Shown piece after piece: positions 45,580 through 54,594 of a stretch of DNA of 64,000 bases. The notes under the pieces were generated by a model. It did no database searches. It had not been told where the DNA came from and saw only the letters and a program-made list of their open reading frames with translations. The translations under genes and the position numbers were made by a program. The DNA is taken from contig OZ241745.1 in assembly GCA_965201115.1 (NCBI GenBank), positions 1,798,001 through 1,862,000 on the forward strand, given 5' to 3'. Origin of the DNA: JANQOH01 sp965201115. GTDB lineage: Bacteria > Pseudomonadota > Alphaproteobacteria > UBA7887. How positions within the stretch are numbered: position 1 is the first letter of the stretch; the number at the start of each line of letters is the position of its first letter.

Positions 45580-47136
45580 CTACGAACGCCGTTCGTCGCC
45601 TGCCTTGTCGGGCTTCCATGCAACGATCCGGCGCGTTCGCGCCTCAGCCCGTATGCGGCAAAGCGCCTCGCCCGGCGGGAGCGCCGTCAACGACCTGCCG
45701 CCGCCGAATATATGCCGAACGGGACCGGGGCGCGCCTGTGTGACGAACGCTACCGTTAGCCCCATATTGTCGAGAAACTCCTCGTCCTGACCCTCGAAGT
45801 CATCCGGCGACTGCGAGACCAGCATAAGGACCCCGCCCTTCGATCTGCTCATGCGAACCAGGTTCGCCAACGCCGGCAGTCGAGTCCGAAGAATGACATG
45901 CGCCTCGTCCAACAGGCACACATGCCGAATAGTCTGATAGCCATCGACAATCGGGGCATCGGAGAGCGAGTTTAGCCACCGATCCAGCGAATCCAGCGTC
46001 AAATTGACGATAAACCGCCTGACCTCGGGAGTGCTGTCCTGCGGCAGCCGGATAATCCACCGCTTGCCGAAGAAATCGGATGGGCGCATCGTCGGTCGGA
46101 AGAGCGTGAACTGCGTCATCTCGTTGAGCGTAGCCATCAACTCGTCGGGTCTTTGCTCTCTCTCCGCATACTCGGTTGCGAGCGCTCTCGCGACATGGTC
46201 GATTTCCGCCGGTCTCTCGTCCGTCTGCCCGCGCAATGCACTCTGGATCGCTTCGCGCAGCGCATCCATTTGCATGCCTCCCGGCCTGCTCTCCTTGACG
46301 CGCGAGATAGACTCTCGTATCCGGCTCGCCGCTTCCGCGACCCCTATATCATCCTGTTTCTCGATAGCCAATACGTCCAACGGAACCGGCCCCCGCGGAG
46401 GCGCAACCACCTCCGCGCCAATCTCGCCGGCAAGTCGTTCCGAAAGATCGCCCTTGAAGTCGAAGGCCAAGAACGGCGCGGCGCACTGCTTGTGAAGGTG
46501 CGTGAGTATGGTAGTCGCCGTATATGTCTTGCCCGAATTCGTGCCGCCCATAATCGCCATATGCGGGCTCCCGCCGGATATGTTCAACGGGAACGCCACC
46601 TCCTCCCCGGTGTCTGCGTCTTGCGCCACCGGTCCTACCGGCAACATGATTCTCCTCCGCGACGCTTCCGGAATGTTACTGCCATTGCCGACAGTGTCGG
46701 TCCCATCGCTGGGCCCTGTCGACAGGTTCGCCAAATCCGCAAGGTGGACAACAAAAACACCGAGATCCTCGCCGGCGTCCCGCCAATCCTGGGCCAGCAG
46801 CTCCGCGCCGCGATGCCAGTGCGCAGCCACCAGCGCTCGAAACTCCCTGATGCCCAAATCCTGCTGCCCCGAATGCTGGACGATGAGCGCAAGCCACGCA
46901 GCCGGCGTCGCGCCATCGCCGAACATCTGCTGGCCTCTTATGCTCCGAGCCATATCTTCGCTGCTACCGACGGCTTCGGGCGCGCCCGCCACCGACAATG
47001 ATCGCGCAACGGCCAAGCGCGCGCCCAAATAGCGCACGTTATGTCCGAGCCGCCTAAGCACGTCATGACATTGGGCGTCCGCCGTCCTCGTGGTGCGATA
47101 CTCGGTGTTGACCGCTTCCATAACGTGTATGGGCAT
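45580..47136 (-). CDS. DndE-like domain fused to a HerA-type ATPase
   Basis: A 518-residue protein in the dnd operon. The C-terminal two-thirds is a HerA/FtsK-like ATPase: Walker A GGTNSGKT at 197-204, AAPFLAFDFKGDLSERL, Walker B VCLLDEAHVIL, and a sensor region VLMLVSQSPDDF. The first ~125 residues look like DndE, the DNA-binding subunit of phosphorothioation: NVRYLGARLAVARSLSV, an acidic middle, and EFRALVAAHWHRGAELLAQD with the H-(x)-RG end typical of that family. No separate dndE exists here. The ATG at 47136 overlaps the dndD stop (TGATG). The fusion implies that DNA binding and ATP-driven translocation are in one chain. Confidence 0.78.
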   Translation of the reverse strand: MPIHVMEAVNTEYRTTRTADAQCHDVLRRLGHNVRYLGARLAVARSLSVAGAPEAVGSSEDMARSIRGQQMFGDGATPAAWLALIVQHSGQQDLGIREFRALVAAHWHRGAELLAQDWRDAGEDLGVFVVHLADLANLSTGPSDGTDTVGNGSNIPEASRRRIMLPVGPVAQDADTGEEVAFPLNISGGSPHMAIMGGTNSGKTYTATTILTHLHKQCAAPFLAFDFKGDLSERLAGEIGAEVVAPPRGPVPLDVLAIEKQDDIGVAEAASRIRESISRVKESRPGGMQMDALREAIQSALRGQTDERPAEIDHVARALATEYAEREQRPDELMATLNEMTQFTLFRPTMRPSDFFGKRWIIRLPQDSTPEVRRFIVNLTLDSLDRWLNSLSDAPIVDGYQTIRHVCLLDEAHVILRTRLPALANLVRMSRSKGGVLMLVSQSPDDFEGQDEEFLDNMGLTVAFVTQARPGPVRHIFGGGRSLTALPPGEALCRIRAEARTRRIVAWKPDKAGDERRS

Positions 47137-49217
47137 CACCTTGTCTCCTCTATGCTTTCAGATTCCACAGTAGTGACGGCAACCCCGTCCGCCGCACGGA
47201 CTCGCAACTGGTACGCTGCCCCAATACGGTCGCGGATCGCCTCGAGTTTGTCGCCAACCACCTCTTCGTCCGTCGACAACAACACAACTTGCCCTGGGCG
47301 TCTGAGGAATGTCCTAAGCACTCCAAACCGGTGTTCAGTGCTTAATCGGGCAAGCGGCGTGTCAACTATGAAAGGGAAGTCTTGACCGCTCACCTGAGTA
47401 ATCGCCATAATCAGGGCTTGAGTGAAAATTTGATTGGCGCCAGCCGATTTCTCTATCCCCTGTATATCCTCGCCCTTTGCGTTCAGCATCCTTACCTCGC
47501 ATTCCGGAGATATCGCAATTCGGTCGATACGATCCTCCATCTGCGCCATCGATTTCCATGCTTCGGTCATCGCGGTAGCCACCATGTCGACCTGTGTCGG
47601 CACAGCCTCCTTTAAAATATTGTCGATTAAAATGGCAACGTCATTGGCCTTCTTCGCTTGTTGAAGAGCGGGCGCGTAACGGCCGACGGCCTCGGCGTAA
47701 CGGCCCTGATCCTGACGAAGCTTGGCGAGTTCGCCCACGGCTGCCTCACGAGCTCTTGTTGCCGTGTTGCGGCGTTCGCGTACACGGTTTATCTCGTCGC
47801 TCACTTCTATGAGTCTGTTCGTCAGCGGTTCGATCTCGGGAATTACGGCCTCAAGATTCAGCCTTTCCCCCTTCACAATATCGGCGCGGGATGCCGAAGA
47901 TTGAAAACGCCCAACCAATTCTCTCAACTCCGTGGCCGTTCGCCCGGCTGCGCTGTCCAAACGCTCAAGCGCATGCTCTCTACTGAGTCCTTTCAATCCC
48001 GAGTGCAGATAGTAATCGGGGCAGCCTTCGGGCGCGGGATGCCACAGCGCTTGCCATGCGGATCGCGCGGCGTCCACGATTTCGAGTTCGCGTTCGCCAA
48101 CTACCGGCGGCGACAAGATTCCGAGTCGGGTAGAGAAGTCGGTCAGGTACCGGTCAAGGCGATCATTGCCTTGGTTTCTCGCCATCTCCCAGTCCTCTCG
48201 CGCCTTTTCGGCCCGCAAGCGTTCTACTGTTGCGGTCCGCAGTTCGGCTCCGCAAAGGGTTAATGCTATGTCGCCCGATAGCAATTTCATAAGTTCGTCG
48301 AATGCCTTGCTCGATGCCGTTCTGTATCTTTCTTCCTGTTTCACCAGATCGGCCACTTCGGCCATTGTGCCTTCGCCGCCGCTCCCCAATCGTTGCGCGA
48401 GTTTGTCTCGTTCCGATTCCAAGCCATCGAGGATCGTGGAGGCATCATCGATAATGTGCTGTTGTTTTTCTTGTTCGGCGTCCAGTCGTTCAATATCTTC
48501 CTTGATCGCGGTCATCTTTTGATCCGATGGAGCAACCGAATTGGCTCGTCTCGCGGTCGCGTAGCGGCCCAACGATTTCTGTAGTTCGTATAGTATAGGC
48601 AATCCCAAGAGACCCTCTATCCCCCGTCGTATCTGGGCGGTCATGTCGCGGTGCGCATAACGCTGAACCTGCTCGCCGTCGAACATGAAAAATTCGGCCA
48701 AATGGGGAGGAAGAAAATTGCGTGCAACGAATTGTCGATGCCACCCGTCGGAGTCCGCCGTTGCCGCAACGGGGACGATCAGGGGTTCGCGCTCACGCCC
48801 CTCGTATATCTGCAACTGATCCTCGTTGGGCCGATGGTCGCCTTTCGCGCTAAAATACCAAGTTCGAACAAGCTCTATTCGCTCGCCGTTATCGCCTTCG
48901 AACACAAGCGTCACGGCGCAGCTCGGCTTGCTGTGCCCGGATAACCGTCGGTGAAGCGCGCCTTCGAGAAACTTGCTGTACGAAACGAGCGGACGGTCCG
49001 CTCGACTATCGACGGCTGTGTTGCGGGCGCGAGGCAGCAGCGGCAGCCCGTCTCTACCGAACAAACCCAGAATAACGGCCTCGAAAAACGACGTTTTCCC
49101 GGCCTCGTTTGGCGCGCGGACCAAGATCACGTTGCGATTGCCGTCGGGCGGCGGAAACTCGAAGACCGCGTGCCGGTACGAACGCCAGTGTCGTAGTTCG
49201 ACGGTACGCAGATGCAT
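47136..49217 (-). CDS. dndD: DNA sulfur modification protein DndD (SMC-like ATPase)
   Basis: A 693-residue SMC/Rad50-like ATPase of the phosphorothioation complex. Walker A is APNEAGKT at 35-42 after the DndD-like start LRHWRSYRHAVFEFP; FFMFDGEQVQRYA is the D/Q-loop region conserved in DndD; a coiled coil spans about 230-560; and the C-terminal Walker B/D-loop is FPFIVDTPLARLSTEHR. It is thought to nick or hydrolyse ATP to help DndC insert sulfur. It overlaps both neighbours by one base, and GC is lower than in the host genes. Confidence 0.9.
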   Translation of the reverse strand: MHLRTVELRHWRSYRHAVFEFPPPDGNRNVILVRAPNEAGKTSFFEAVILGLFGRDGLPLLPRARNTAVDSRADRPLVSYSKFLEGALHRRLSGHSKPSCAVTLVFEGDNGERIELVRTWYFSAKGDHRPNEDQLQIYEGREREPLIVPVAATADSDGWHRQFVARNFLPPHLAEFFMFDGEQVQRYAHRDMTAQIRRGIEGLLGLPILYELQKSLGRYATARRANSVAPSDQKMTAIKEDIERLDAEQEKQQHIIDDASTILDGLESERDKLAQRLGSGGEGTMAEVADLVKQEERYRTASSKAFDELMKLLSGDIALTLCGAELRTATVERLRAEKAREDWEMARNQGNDRLDRYLTDFSTRLGILSPPVVGERELEIVDAARSAWQALWHPAPEGCPDYYLHSGLKGLSREHALERLDSAAGRTATELRELVGRFQSSASRADIVKGERLNLEAVIPEIEPLTNRLIEVSDEINRVRERRNTATRAREAAVGELAKLRQDQGRYAEAVGRYAPALQQAKKANDVAILIDNILKEAVPTQVDMVATAMTEAWKSMAQMEDRIDRIAISPECEVRMLNAKGEDIQGIEKSAGANQIFTQALIMAITQVSGQDFPFIVDTPLARLSTEHRFGVLRTFLRRPGQVVLLSTDEEVVGDKLEAIRDRIGAAYQLRVRAADGVAVTTVESESIEETR

Positions 49218-49423
49218 CAGACCGACTCCTCGGCGAACACAGTGTCGAAAACACGGTCGAACTCATCCCACAGGCCTGCTTTACGCAGCTTCCCCCGCTG
49301 TTCGACTTCGGCGTTCACCAAGGCTTCGAAAACAGCCATGGAAATGCCGGCATCTTCGCACTTCTTTCGCACGAGCTGTCGTCCCTCGTCGGTCTCGAGC
49401 AGCACAACGGTATTACCGGGCAT
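49217..49423 (-). CDS. Small DNA-modification-associated protein between dndC and dndD
   Basis: A 68-residue helical protein (MPGNTVVLLETDEGRQLVRK, then VFEALVNAEVEQRGKLRKAG). It overlaps dndC (TAATG) and dndD (TGATG) by one base each, so it is part of the operon. Small proteins of this type are known to occur with DndC/DndD-like modification genes, but their role is not established. The length is too short for DndE. Confidence 0.75.
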   Translation of the reverse strand: MPGNTVVLLETDEGRQLVRKKCEDAGISMAVFEALVNAEVEQRGKLRKAGLWDEFDRVFDTVFAEESV

Positions 49424-50592
49424 TAGCCAACCCTCCGGGAATATACGAACTGCTCCGTATGCCGACCTGCCAAACGCCCAGCCATGGCGAGCGCGTCTTC
49501 CGCCCACAAGCTGCGTATGCGTTCGACCTCGGCATCGGACACGAGTGCGCGGTCGATGCGATTCTGCAATCGCAATAGCTTATCGAGTATTTCTGCGCGG
49601 GTAGCAAGCGTAAACGGGCCGGGTATATGCGCGCCGTTCGCGGCGAACGTCACGCGACCGTTGCGACGCCGCGCCAACCGTCGATGCGGGTCGTTGCGAA
49701 TCCGTACGAGCCAGTCCCGAAAATCGAGCAGCGGCGTGAACTCGTCGAAGCCTGCATTGACGAAGCCCCGCAAGCTGCGGTCCTTGTCGACCACCGTGCA
49801 GGTCCAGCACCCGAAGCGCGGTGAAGTGCTGCCGCACGAAGGCGCGTCCGAGAGGCTGGTAACGACGGGGCACTCCCCGCCGCCGGCGTTCCGGTACAGC
49901 CTGATCAAGGCGTCGTGCGAACCGCCCCAAGGGGGCGCTTCGGTCGCCAGAAATTCCCACACGTCGTCGGTGCTTATTTCGACTATCGGTCGGAAAACAA
50001 AGCAGTTTCTCAAGTCGCTGTGGCGATTGAGGCGTTCGCCGTTGTCGTAACGCGCGACGCTGTTCGCCCGCATGGCGCTCTCGTCGCGCCGAACTCCCAG
50101 AAGCAGGATCGCTTCGCCCGCCGCATCCGCCTGTTCCCGGATATACGCGCTGGTGGGCAGTATCTTCATGCGATCCGTACACCACCGGAACGCCCGATTC
50201 GGCGACGGATAGCCGCGCCCGATCAGATTGACCCAGAACGTATGGTCGGGGTCGGGCGCCGTCGTGGCGACCGTAACGGGCAGATGGAAGGCCTTGGCGG
50301 CGGCGCGAATTTCGTCTTGTACCTTGCGGATATGCCCGATCACCAAGGGGCTTTCGACCAACGTGTCGTTGGCGACGATATGCACGCGCCGGCGCCGGTC
50401 GCTGCGCGGCAGCGACAGCAGATGCTCGACGACCAGATGGGCTACGACCGTGCTGTCTTTCCCGCCGGAGAAGCCCACGATCCACGGCCGCGCATGCTGT
50501 TCGGCGTATTCGTCAGCGATCTCGGCGCGAATCGCCCGCCACGGCGCGGCGCCTGCCTCACGCTCGGCCGAATACGCTGCTTCCGCGATCAT
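49423..50592 (-). CDS. dndC: DNA phosphorothioation sulfurtransferase DndC
   Basis: A 389-residue PAPS-reductase-like ATP pyrophosphatase that transfers sulfur to the DNA backbone. The PP-loop SGGKDSTV is at 42-49; RAFRWCTDRMKILP and a cysteine group ending CGSTSPRFGCWTC form the iron-sulfur cluster site; LLLGVRRDESAMRA and WEFLATEAPPWG are DndC-specific. The cysteine desulfurase DndA is not in the window and may be replaced by a host IscS. The ATG at 50592 is preferred over a TTG at 50613. A decayed copy lies at 53635-53923. Confidence 0.92.
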   Translation of the reverse strand: MIAEAAYSAEREAGAAPWRAIRAEIADEYAEQHARPWIVGFSGGKDSTVVAHLVVEHLLSLPRSDRRRRVHIVANDTLVESPLVIGHIRKVQDEIRAAAKAFHLPVTVATTAPDPDHTFWVNLIGRGYPSPNRAFRWCTDRMKILPTSAYIREQADAAGEAILLLGVRRDESAMRANSVARYDNGERLNRHSDLRNCFVFRPIVEISTDDVWEFLATEAPPWGGSHDALIRLYRNAGGGECPVVTSLSDAPSCGSTSPRFGCWTCTVVDKDRSLRGFVNAGFDEFTPLLDFRDWLVRIRNDPHRRLARRRNGRVTFAANGAHIPGPFTLATRAEILDKLLRLQNRIDRALVSDAEVERIRSLWAEDALAMAGRLAGRHTEQFVYSRRVG

Positions 50593-51237
50593 GCCGACAT
50601 TTCCCGCGCCCAACGCGATGGACCGACAGCGGCGTCCGCCCGTCCGCGCTGGCGCGTATACCGCAGCCGGCGCGGCGCCGCAACCCGGTACACACGGGAA
50701 ATCGTATTTTTTGCCGCGGCATATGCGGCGCGCTCGCCCGCTGTCGCGCCGAAGGCGCCGACTTCCCGGCGGGACCGCGGGCGTCCCGCCCGCACATCCC
50801 CACTGAGCCGAGGGTCGCCGACGGGCGCGACGCCCACGCTTCCCCGAAAATCCCTCGCCGCGCGGACGCGCGCGGGCGGGGACGCCCGAATTCCCCGCCA
50901 GTCCGCGCCTTCGGCTCTGGCGATCGAGACATCCGCGCGCCTATACGGCGCCTATAGCAGCCGGGCGAGAAACAAGACCGGTGCTTACGATTCGCGAATC
51001 GCACGATAGCGGCTCGTCAGCGCCGCCGGGTTGGCGAAGGCGCGGTATAGCCGCATGATACTCAAATCGACAGAGGAGCCAACAAGCCCGAATTCTTCAA
51101 CGCGCCGGTAACCGCCGTAGCCTGCGCTGCGGATCGGGAGATCGCCCGTCGCAACGTCGATAGCCCCGATACGAAGCATCGGATCGAGACTCTCGACACG
51201 AATCGGCAAACAGCATCTACGCTCCGCTCACGATCCG
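50593..51237. other. Upstream region of dndC with repeat hairpins and a short decayed frame
   Basis: These 645 bp separate the SIR2-like gene from dndC. Near dndC (to about 50800) the sequence is a direct repeat of 53910-54130. It includes a CGCGCC-GAA-GGCGCC hairpin near 50746 and a GCGGGCG-TCC-CGCCCGC hairpin near 50780. Near 50985-51200 a short minus-strand frame reads IGAIDVATGDLPIRSAGYGG and VDLSIMRLYRAFANPAALTS, with only TTG starts; an overlapping ATG at 51241 (ATGA with the SIR2 stop) is in another frame, so a small third gene may have been frameshifted. A palindrome ATTCGCGAAT ends it at about 50993. Confidence 0.45.
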
Positions 51238-52944
51238 TCATCGATCTTCCCAATTTAAAAGCCTCTCGACGGCCGAATCGGTTACCTCTCCGCCATCGAG
51301 AAGCACTTGGGGTATCCCGGCGCCATAAAAACGCACATTCTCCTTCCCGAACAGATCCTGCGCCGCCTCCAAGGTCGGGCGGGGCGACTTCCCGGAATCC
51401 AAATTCTCAATAATCTTTGGCCATTCCGACGGACCGAGCCATCTCGCAGCCTGATCCGTTCCCACAATCACGCTGCACTTCACCGGTTTGTTGTCGGGAC
51501 CGTGGCTGCGCCGGGCGGCAAAGAAGGCGCGATAGTCCACGTCGTCCGGCGGAAGCCTATAGCCCATCAACACAATGTGGTCGGCGTTCTCGACGGTGAC
51601 CCGCAGATCGCGCCAAATCTCTTCCAGGAACGGCGGCAATGCGTCCTTGAAATTGCTCTGCATTACCGTTGGCGTATGATGCGCGTAGGTCAATTCGTCG
51701 CAATGCACGCAGGCGCGTGCATCCACTTCCCCTTTGTTCCAAGCCTCGAGCTCCTTGTCGTTCCGACGATAAAACGGGTTGGATTCGCCGTCGGATTCGA
51801 CGAACGCCTTGAGCGGCGGCGGGGGAATCAATGTACGCGAATACAATTCCCACTCCCCGCTCTCATCGGAATCGCCCACGTACGACGATAACTTGCCGCA
51901 ATTGGGGCATTCCCGCCACCACAGGCAGCCATGAGGCAACAGGAACTTGCCCATCCGGATGCGATCTTCGGACTCGTGATCTTCGTCGTTCAGACGCTGC
52001 GCGGCCGATTCGTTCATCGGATGCCACGGCGTTTCGCCGTCATACTTCCTCTTGTCGAAGCGGGACGTGCTGACGAAGTGTCCAAGATCATGGAAGATTT
52101 TCAACCTGCGTGCCGGACAGCCGATATGTGGCGCGCCGGGACTCTTGTTCAAATTACGGTTGGCAACGAACTGGCACCACAGGGCAATGGGGTCGTAGTT
52201 CATGCTGGCGAAAGCGACATCGCCCATGTAGAATTTACGGGCCCTGTGAAAATTACGGTCGTCGCCTTTCCCACCGCTGTTGGCCAGCGCCATGCCTTGC
52301 CGCTGCATGCGCCGCCCCAGCGCCTCGGCGAAGTCGTAGTGTTTGTGTATATCCTCGGTCTCTTGCTCGCATACGCGGCGCCAGTCCACGTAGAACAACG
52401 TATTCAACAGCATCCGCAAGGCGTTGCGCGCCGCCGACACCCGTAACGGTGGCAGGAAAACTTCGCCTTTCACGCGGAATCCGTGGCGGCTCCGGCTGTG
52501 CATGTCCAGGATATTGAACAGATCGACGAGTTGGATCTCTCCTTTCGGCGGCGCCGGGCAGATGCCGATGACGAGTTTCAAGGCGGGCCAGTCGTATAGG
52601 GTACACAGATCGATAATGCGGTACCGAATGGCTTCATCGTCGGCGCCCGCCCGCCAGTTGCGGCGCATGGCGCTCATCCGATCCTCGGAGATGGAGGAGA
52701 GAGGGTGTTTGTCGCCGACGCAATCGCCCAAGATAATCAACAGGTCGCGAAGCGCCGATACCCAGCGTTCGCCGACTTCGCGACCCAACGCGTCGCGAAC
52801 ACGCCGGTCCAGCGGGCCGTGTTCGCGATTTCGCCCGACCGAGATCGTGCTGACGAAGCGAGACTGCCGCTCGGTCGTGGACATGCCGACCGACGCAGTC
52901 GCGCCGGCGCCCCAGAAGACGACTGTTCCACGGGGATTGCTCAT
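51238..52944 (-). CDS. SIR2-like protein with zinc-ribbon cysteines
   Basis: A 568-residue protein whose ends look like a SIR2-family Rossmann fold: VVFWGAGATASVGMSTTERQ at 8-27 (GAGAS-type NAD loop) and ENADHIVLMGYRLPPDDVDY near 465. Between them CPNC and CVHC pairs around residues 335 and 400 should bind zinc, as in sirtuins, separated by large inserts. SIR2 domains in defence islands often destroy NAD on phage attack. The ATG at 52944 overlaps the stop of the 118-residue gene upstream. The typical catalytic His of sirtuins is not obvious to me, so the activity is inferred. Confidence 0.7.
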   Translation of the reverse strand: MSNPRGTVVFWGAGATASVGMSTTERQSRFVSTISVGRNREHGPLDRRVRDALGREVGERWVSALRDLLIILGDCVGDKHPLSSISEDRMSAMRRNWRAGADDEAIRYRIIDLCTLYDWPALKLVIGICPAPPKGEIQLVDLFNILDMHSRSRHGFRVKGEVFLPPLRVSAARNALRMLLNTLFYVDWRRVCEQETEDIHKHYDFAEALGRRMQRQGMALANSGGKGDDRNFHRARKFYMGDVAFASMNYDPIALWCQFVANRNLNKSPGAPHIGCPARRLKIFHDLGHFVSTSRFDKRKYDGETPWHPMNESAAQRLNDEDHESEDRIRMGKFLLPHGCLWWRECPNCGKLSSYVGDSDESGEWELYSRTLIPPPPLKAFVESDGESNPFYRRNDKELEAWNKGEVDARACVHCDELTYAHHTPTVMQSNFKDALPPFLEEIWRDLRVTVENADHIVLMGYRLPPDDVDYRAFFAARRSHGPDNKPVKCSVIVGTDQAARWLGPSEWPKIIENLDSGKSPRPTLEAAQDLFGKENVRFYGAGIPQVLLDGGEVTDSAVERLLNWEDR

Positions 52945-53297
52945 GGGGCGGGGATGGTAATGCCCACGAGTTTTAACCGTTTTTTGCCTTTCTTCACCTT
53001 GATCTTCACTTTACATTGCTTCGTGGCCGCGTGAGTGAGGGTGTCGTAAATACCCGCAGAGACGGATTTACCCAGTCTCTTAAACCGGATACATACAACC
53101 TTCTTCGTGTCGCATTTCGAAACGCGCGCGGGTTTTGTCGATCCCGCACGATCACGAACGAACACGGCGTAAAGATGGCCGTCGCACCGTACGGAGTGAT
53201 CGCCGTCGGGGATGAAAAACACCTTGACTTTGGCATTCTTCGTCGTCCAAGACCACTGCACGTTCACGGTTCCCATTGACGTGTATCTACTCATCAT
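52941..53297 (-). CDS. Small basic protein coupled to the SIR2-like gene
   Basis: A 118-residue, lysine-rich protein of unknown family, predicted mostly beta (TVNVQWSWTTKNAKVKVFF, GHLYAVFVRDRAGS, KVVCIRFKRLGKSVSAGIYD, CKVKIKVKKGKKRLKLVGIT). The stop overlaps the SIR2 start as ATGA, so both are made together. It might bind nucleic acid or a phage protein. Two adjacent ATGs (53297 and 53294) are possible starts. GC content is well below the genome norm. Confidence 0.65.
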   Translation of the reverse strand: MMSRYTSMGTVNVQWSWTTKNAKVKVFFIPDGDHSVRCDGHLYAVFVRDRAGSTKPARVSKCDTKKVVCIRFKRLGKSVSAGIYDTLTHAATKQCKVKIKVKKGKKRLKLVGITIPAP

Positions 53298-53634
53298 TCA
53301 GTCTCCCGTTGGGCAGATGCGATTGCGCCCCCCCGTCGCCCTACGGAAGCGCACCGATTCGGAGTTTGGCACATCGCGGGGCTGCGTGCAAGCTCGCTCG
53401 TAGGAACGTGCGCACGGGATATGCGAAGGCGCCGCATGTAGTGGCCCGATTCAGCAGGCGCGGCGACGATTCGCCAGCGGGCCATCGCGATGCCCAATTT
53501 AGCGAGTTCGAGTTTCGCCGCGTGCTTTCGTTGCACTACCAAACGCCTTTCCCCACCTTGGCGATGGCGTTGTCGACGGTCCCGGTTGCGGATATTGCGG
53601 CAACACGACGCCAGCCGTCGGCATGTCTGGCCGG

Positions 53635-53923
53635 GAATCGATGCGGACCAACCCCGGAAATCGGGAAACGGCGTGAATTCGTCGAAGCCATGCGGGCTAT
53701 GGTCGCTATCGCCCGCCGCGCACGGCCTGCCCCGCTCGCTACGCGGCAGCAGATGCTTGACGACCGGATGGGCTGCCACCGTGCTGTCTTCCCCGCCGGA
53801 GGGGCCCGCGATCCGGGGCCGCGCGTGCGGTTCGGGGCGCCCGGCCGCGACCCCGGCGCGAATTGCCCGCCGCGACGCGGCGCCTGCCTTATGCTCGGCC
53901 GGATATGTTGCTTCCGCGATCAT
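53635..53923 (-). pseudogene. Decayed, internally deleted dndC copy
   Basis: The 5' end reads MIAEATYPAEHKAGAASRRA and then SGGEDSTVAAHPVVKHLL, matching DndC 1-60 with the PP-loop Lys changed to Glu. The sequence then jumps to GFDEFTPFPDFRGW, which is about residue 270 of intact DndC, so roughly 620 bp are missing. Frame breaks follow. Together with its upstream region it forms a direct repeat with the living gene about 3.34 kb away. Confidence 0.8.
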
Positions 53924-54130
53924 GTCGATATTTCCCGCGCCCAACGCGATGGACCGACAGCGGCGTCCGCCCCGCCCACGCCATCGTGTGTGTACCGTAA
54001 CCGGCGCGGCGACGCAACCCCGTACACGCGGGAAATCGTACTTTATTTTCTGTCTCGCAACACCGCGCCCGTCCTGCGCCGCGCCGAAGGCGCGGACTGC
54101 CCGGGATCGCGGGCGTCTCGCCCGCGCGTT
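53735..54130 (+). repeat. Direct repeat copy of the dndC 5' region (other copy about 50395-50800)
   Basis: The two stretches align base for base across the first codons and promoter region of dndC, for example TTCCCGCGCCCAACGCGATG and ACCGACAGCGGCGTCCGCC, and end in the same hairpin repeat. Both are in the same orientation. They bracket the SIR2-like gene and its small partner. Confidence 0.75.
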
Positions 54131-54594
54131 TCCGCAAGGCGCGCCCTCGGCGGGGAGGCGTGTCCCGGCCCCGCCGAGCCCGACAGCGCCGCCGCCACAG
54201 CCCCCGGCGCCCGCCCCTCGCACGATGCCCCCCGTAACCCTGACGCCGTCCGCGCGGCGCGGGAACGCCGCGCCTTCCCGCCCCGGGCCCGGCGGAGCCC
54301 CGCAATGCCCCGCAACCGCGCCCCGGAACGGCCCGGGCCCGGCCGGCGCGCGGGCGCGATATCCGGGTGCGCCGGCCTCCAGGCCGGCATCCCCCGGGCC
54401 CCGCCGTCCCGGGAGGCGCTCCCCGAACGATCCACGCCAGCCCGCCCCGGAGCCCGGCGGATCCCCGCGGATCCCCGCAACCGCGCCGCGCCCGCCGGCG
54501 CCGCGCCACCGTGCGCAAACGTGCGGGCGAGACGCCCGCGCACCCGGGAAGTGCGCGCTTGCGGGGGCGGGGGGCGGCGGGCATAGTGGCGGGC

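Larger units (their letters stand above)
53298..54594. other. Right border of the defence island
   Basis: Apart from the dndC relic, this 1.3-kb region has no intact gene. At 54079-54095 there is a hairpin I variant CCGCGCC-GAA-GGCGCGG followed by GCGGGCG-TCT-CGCCCGC, and near 54520-54560 an inverted partial copy (GTGCGGGCGAGACGCCCGC). GC rises to the host level after about 54150. Frames through 54150-54590 are Pro/Arg/Ala-rich and look like non-coding shadows. Confidence 0.5.

Noticed and set aside
45580..50592. Complete canonical dndABCDE-FGH locus
   Set aside because: dndA, dndB and dndFGH are missing and dndE is only seen as a domain fused to HerA.
53298..53634. Possible further gene between the small basic protein and the dndC relic
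   Set aside because: No start with a ribosome site and no family motif; frames break quickly.
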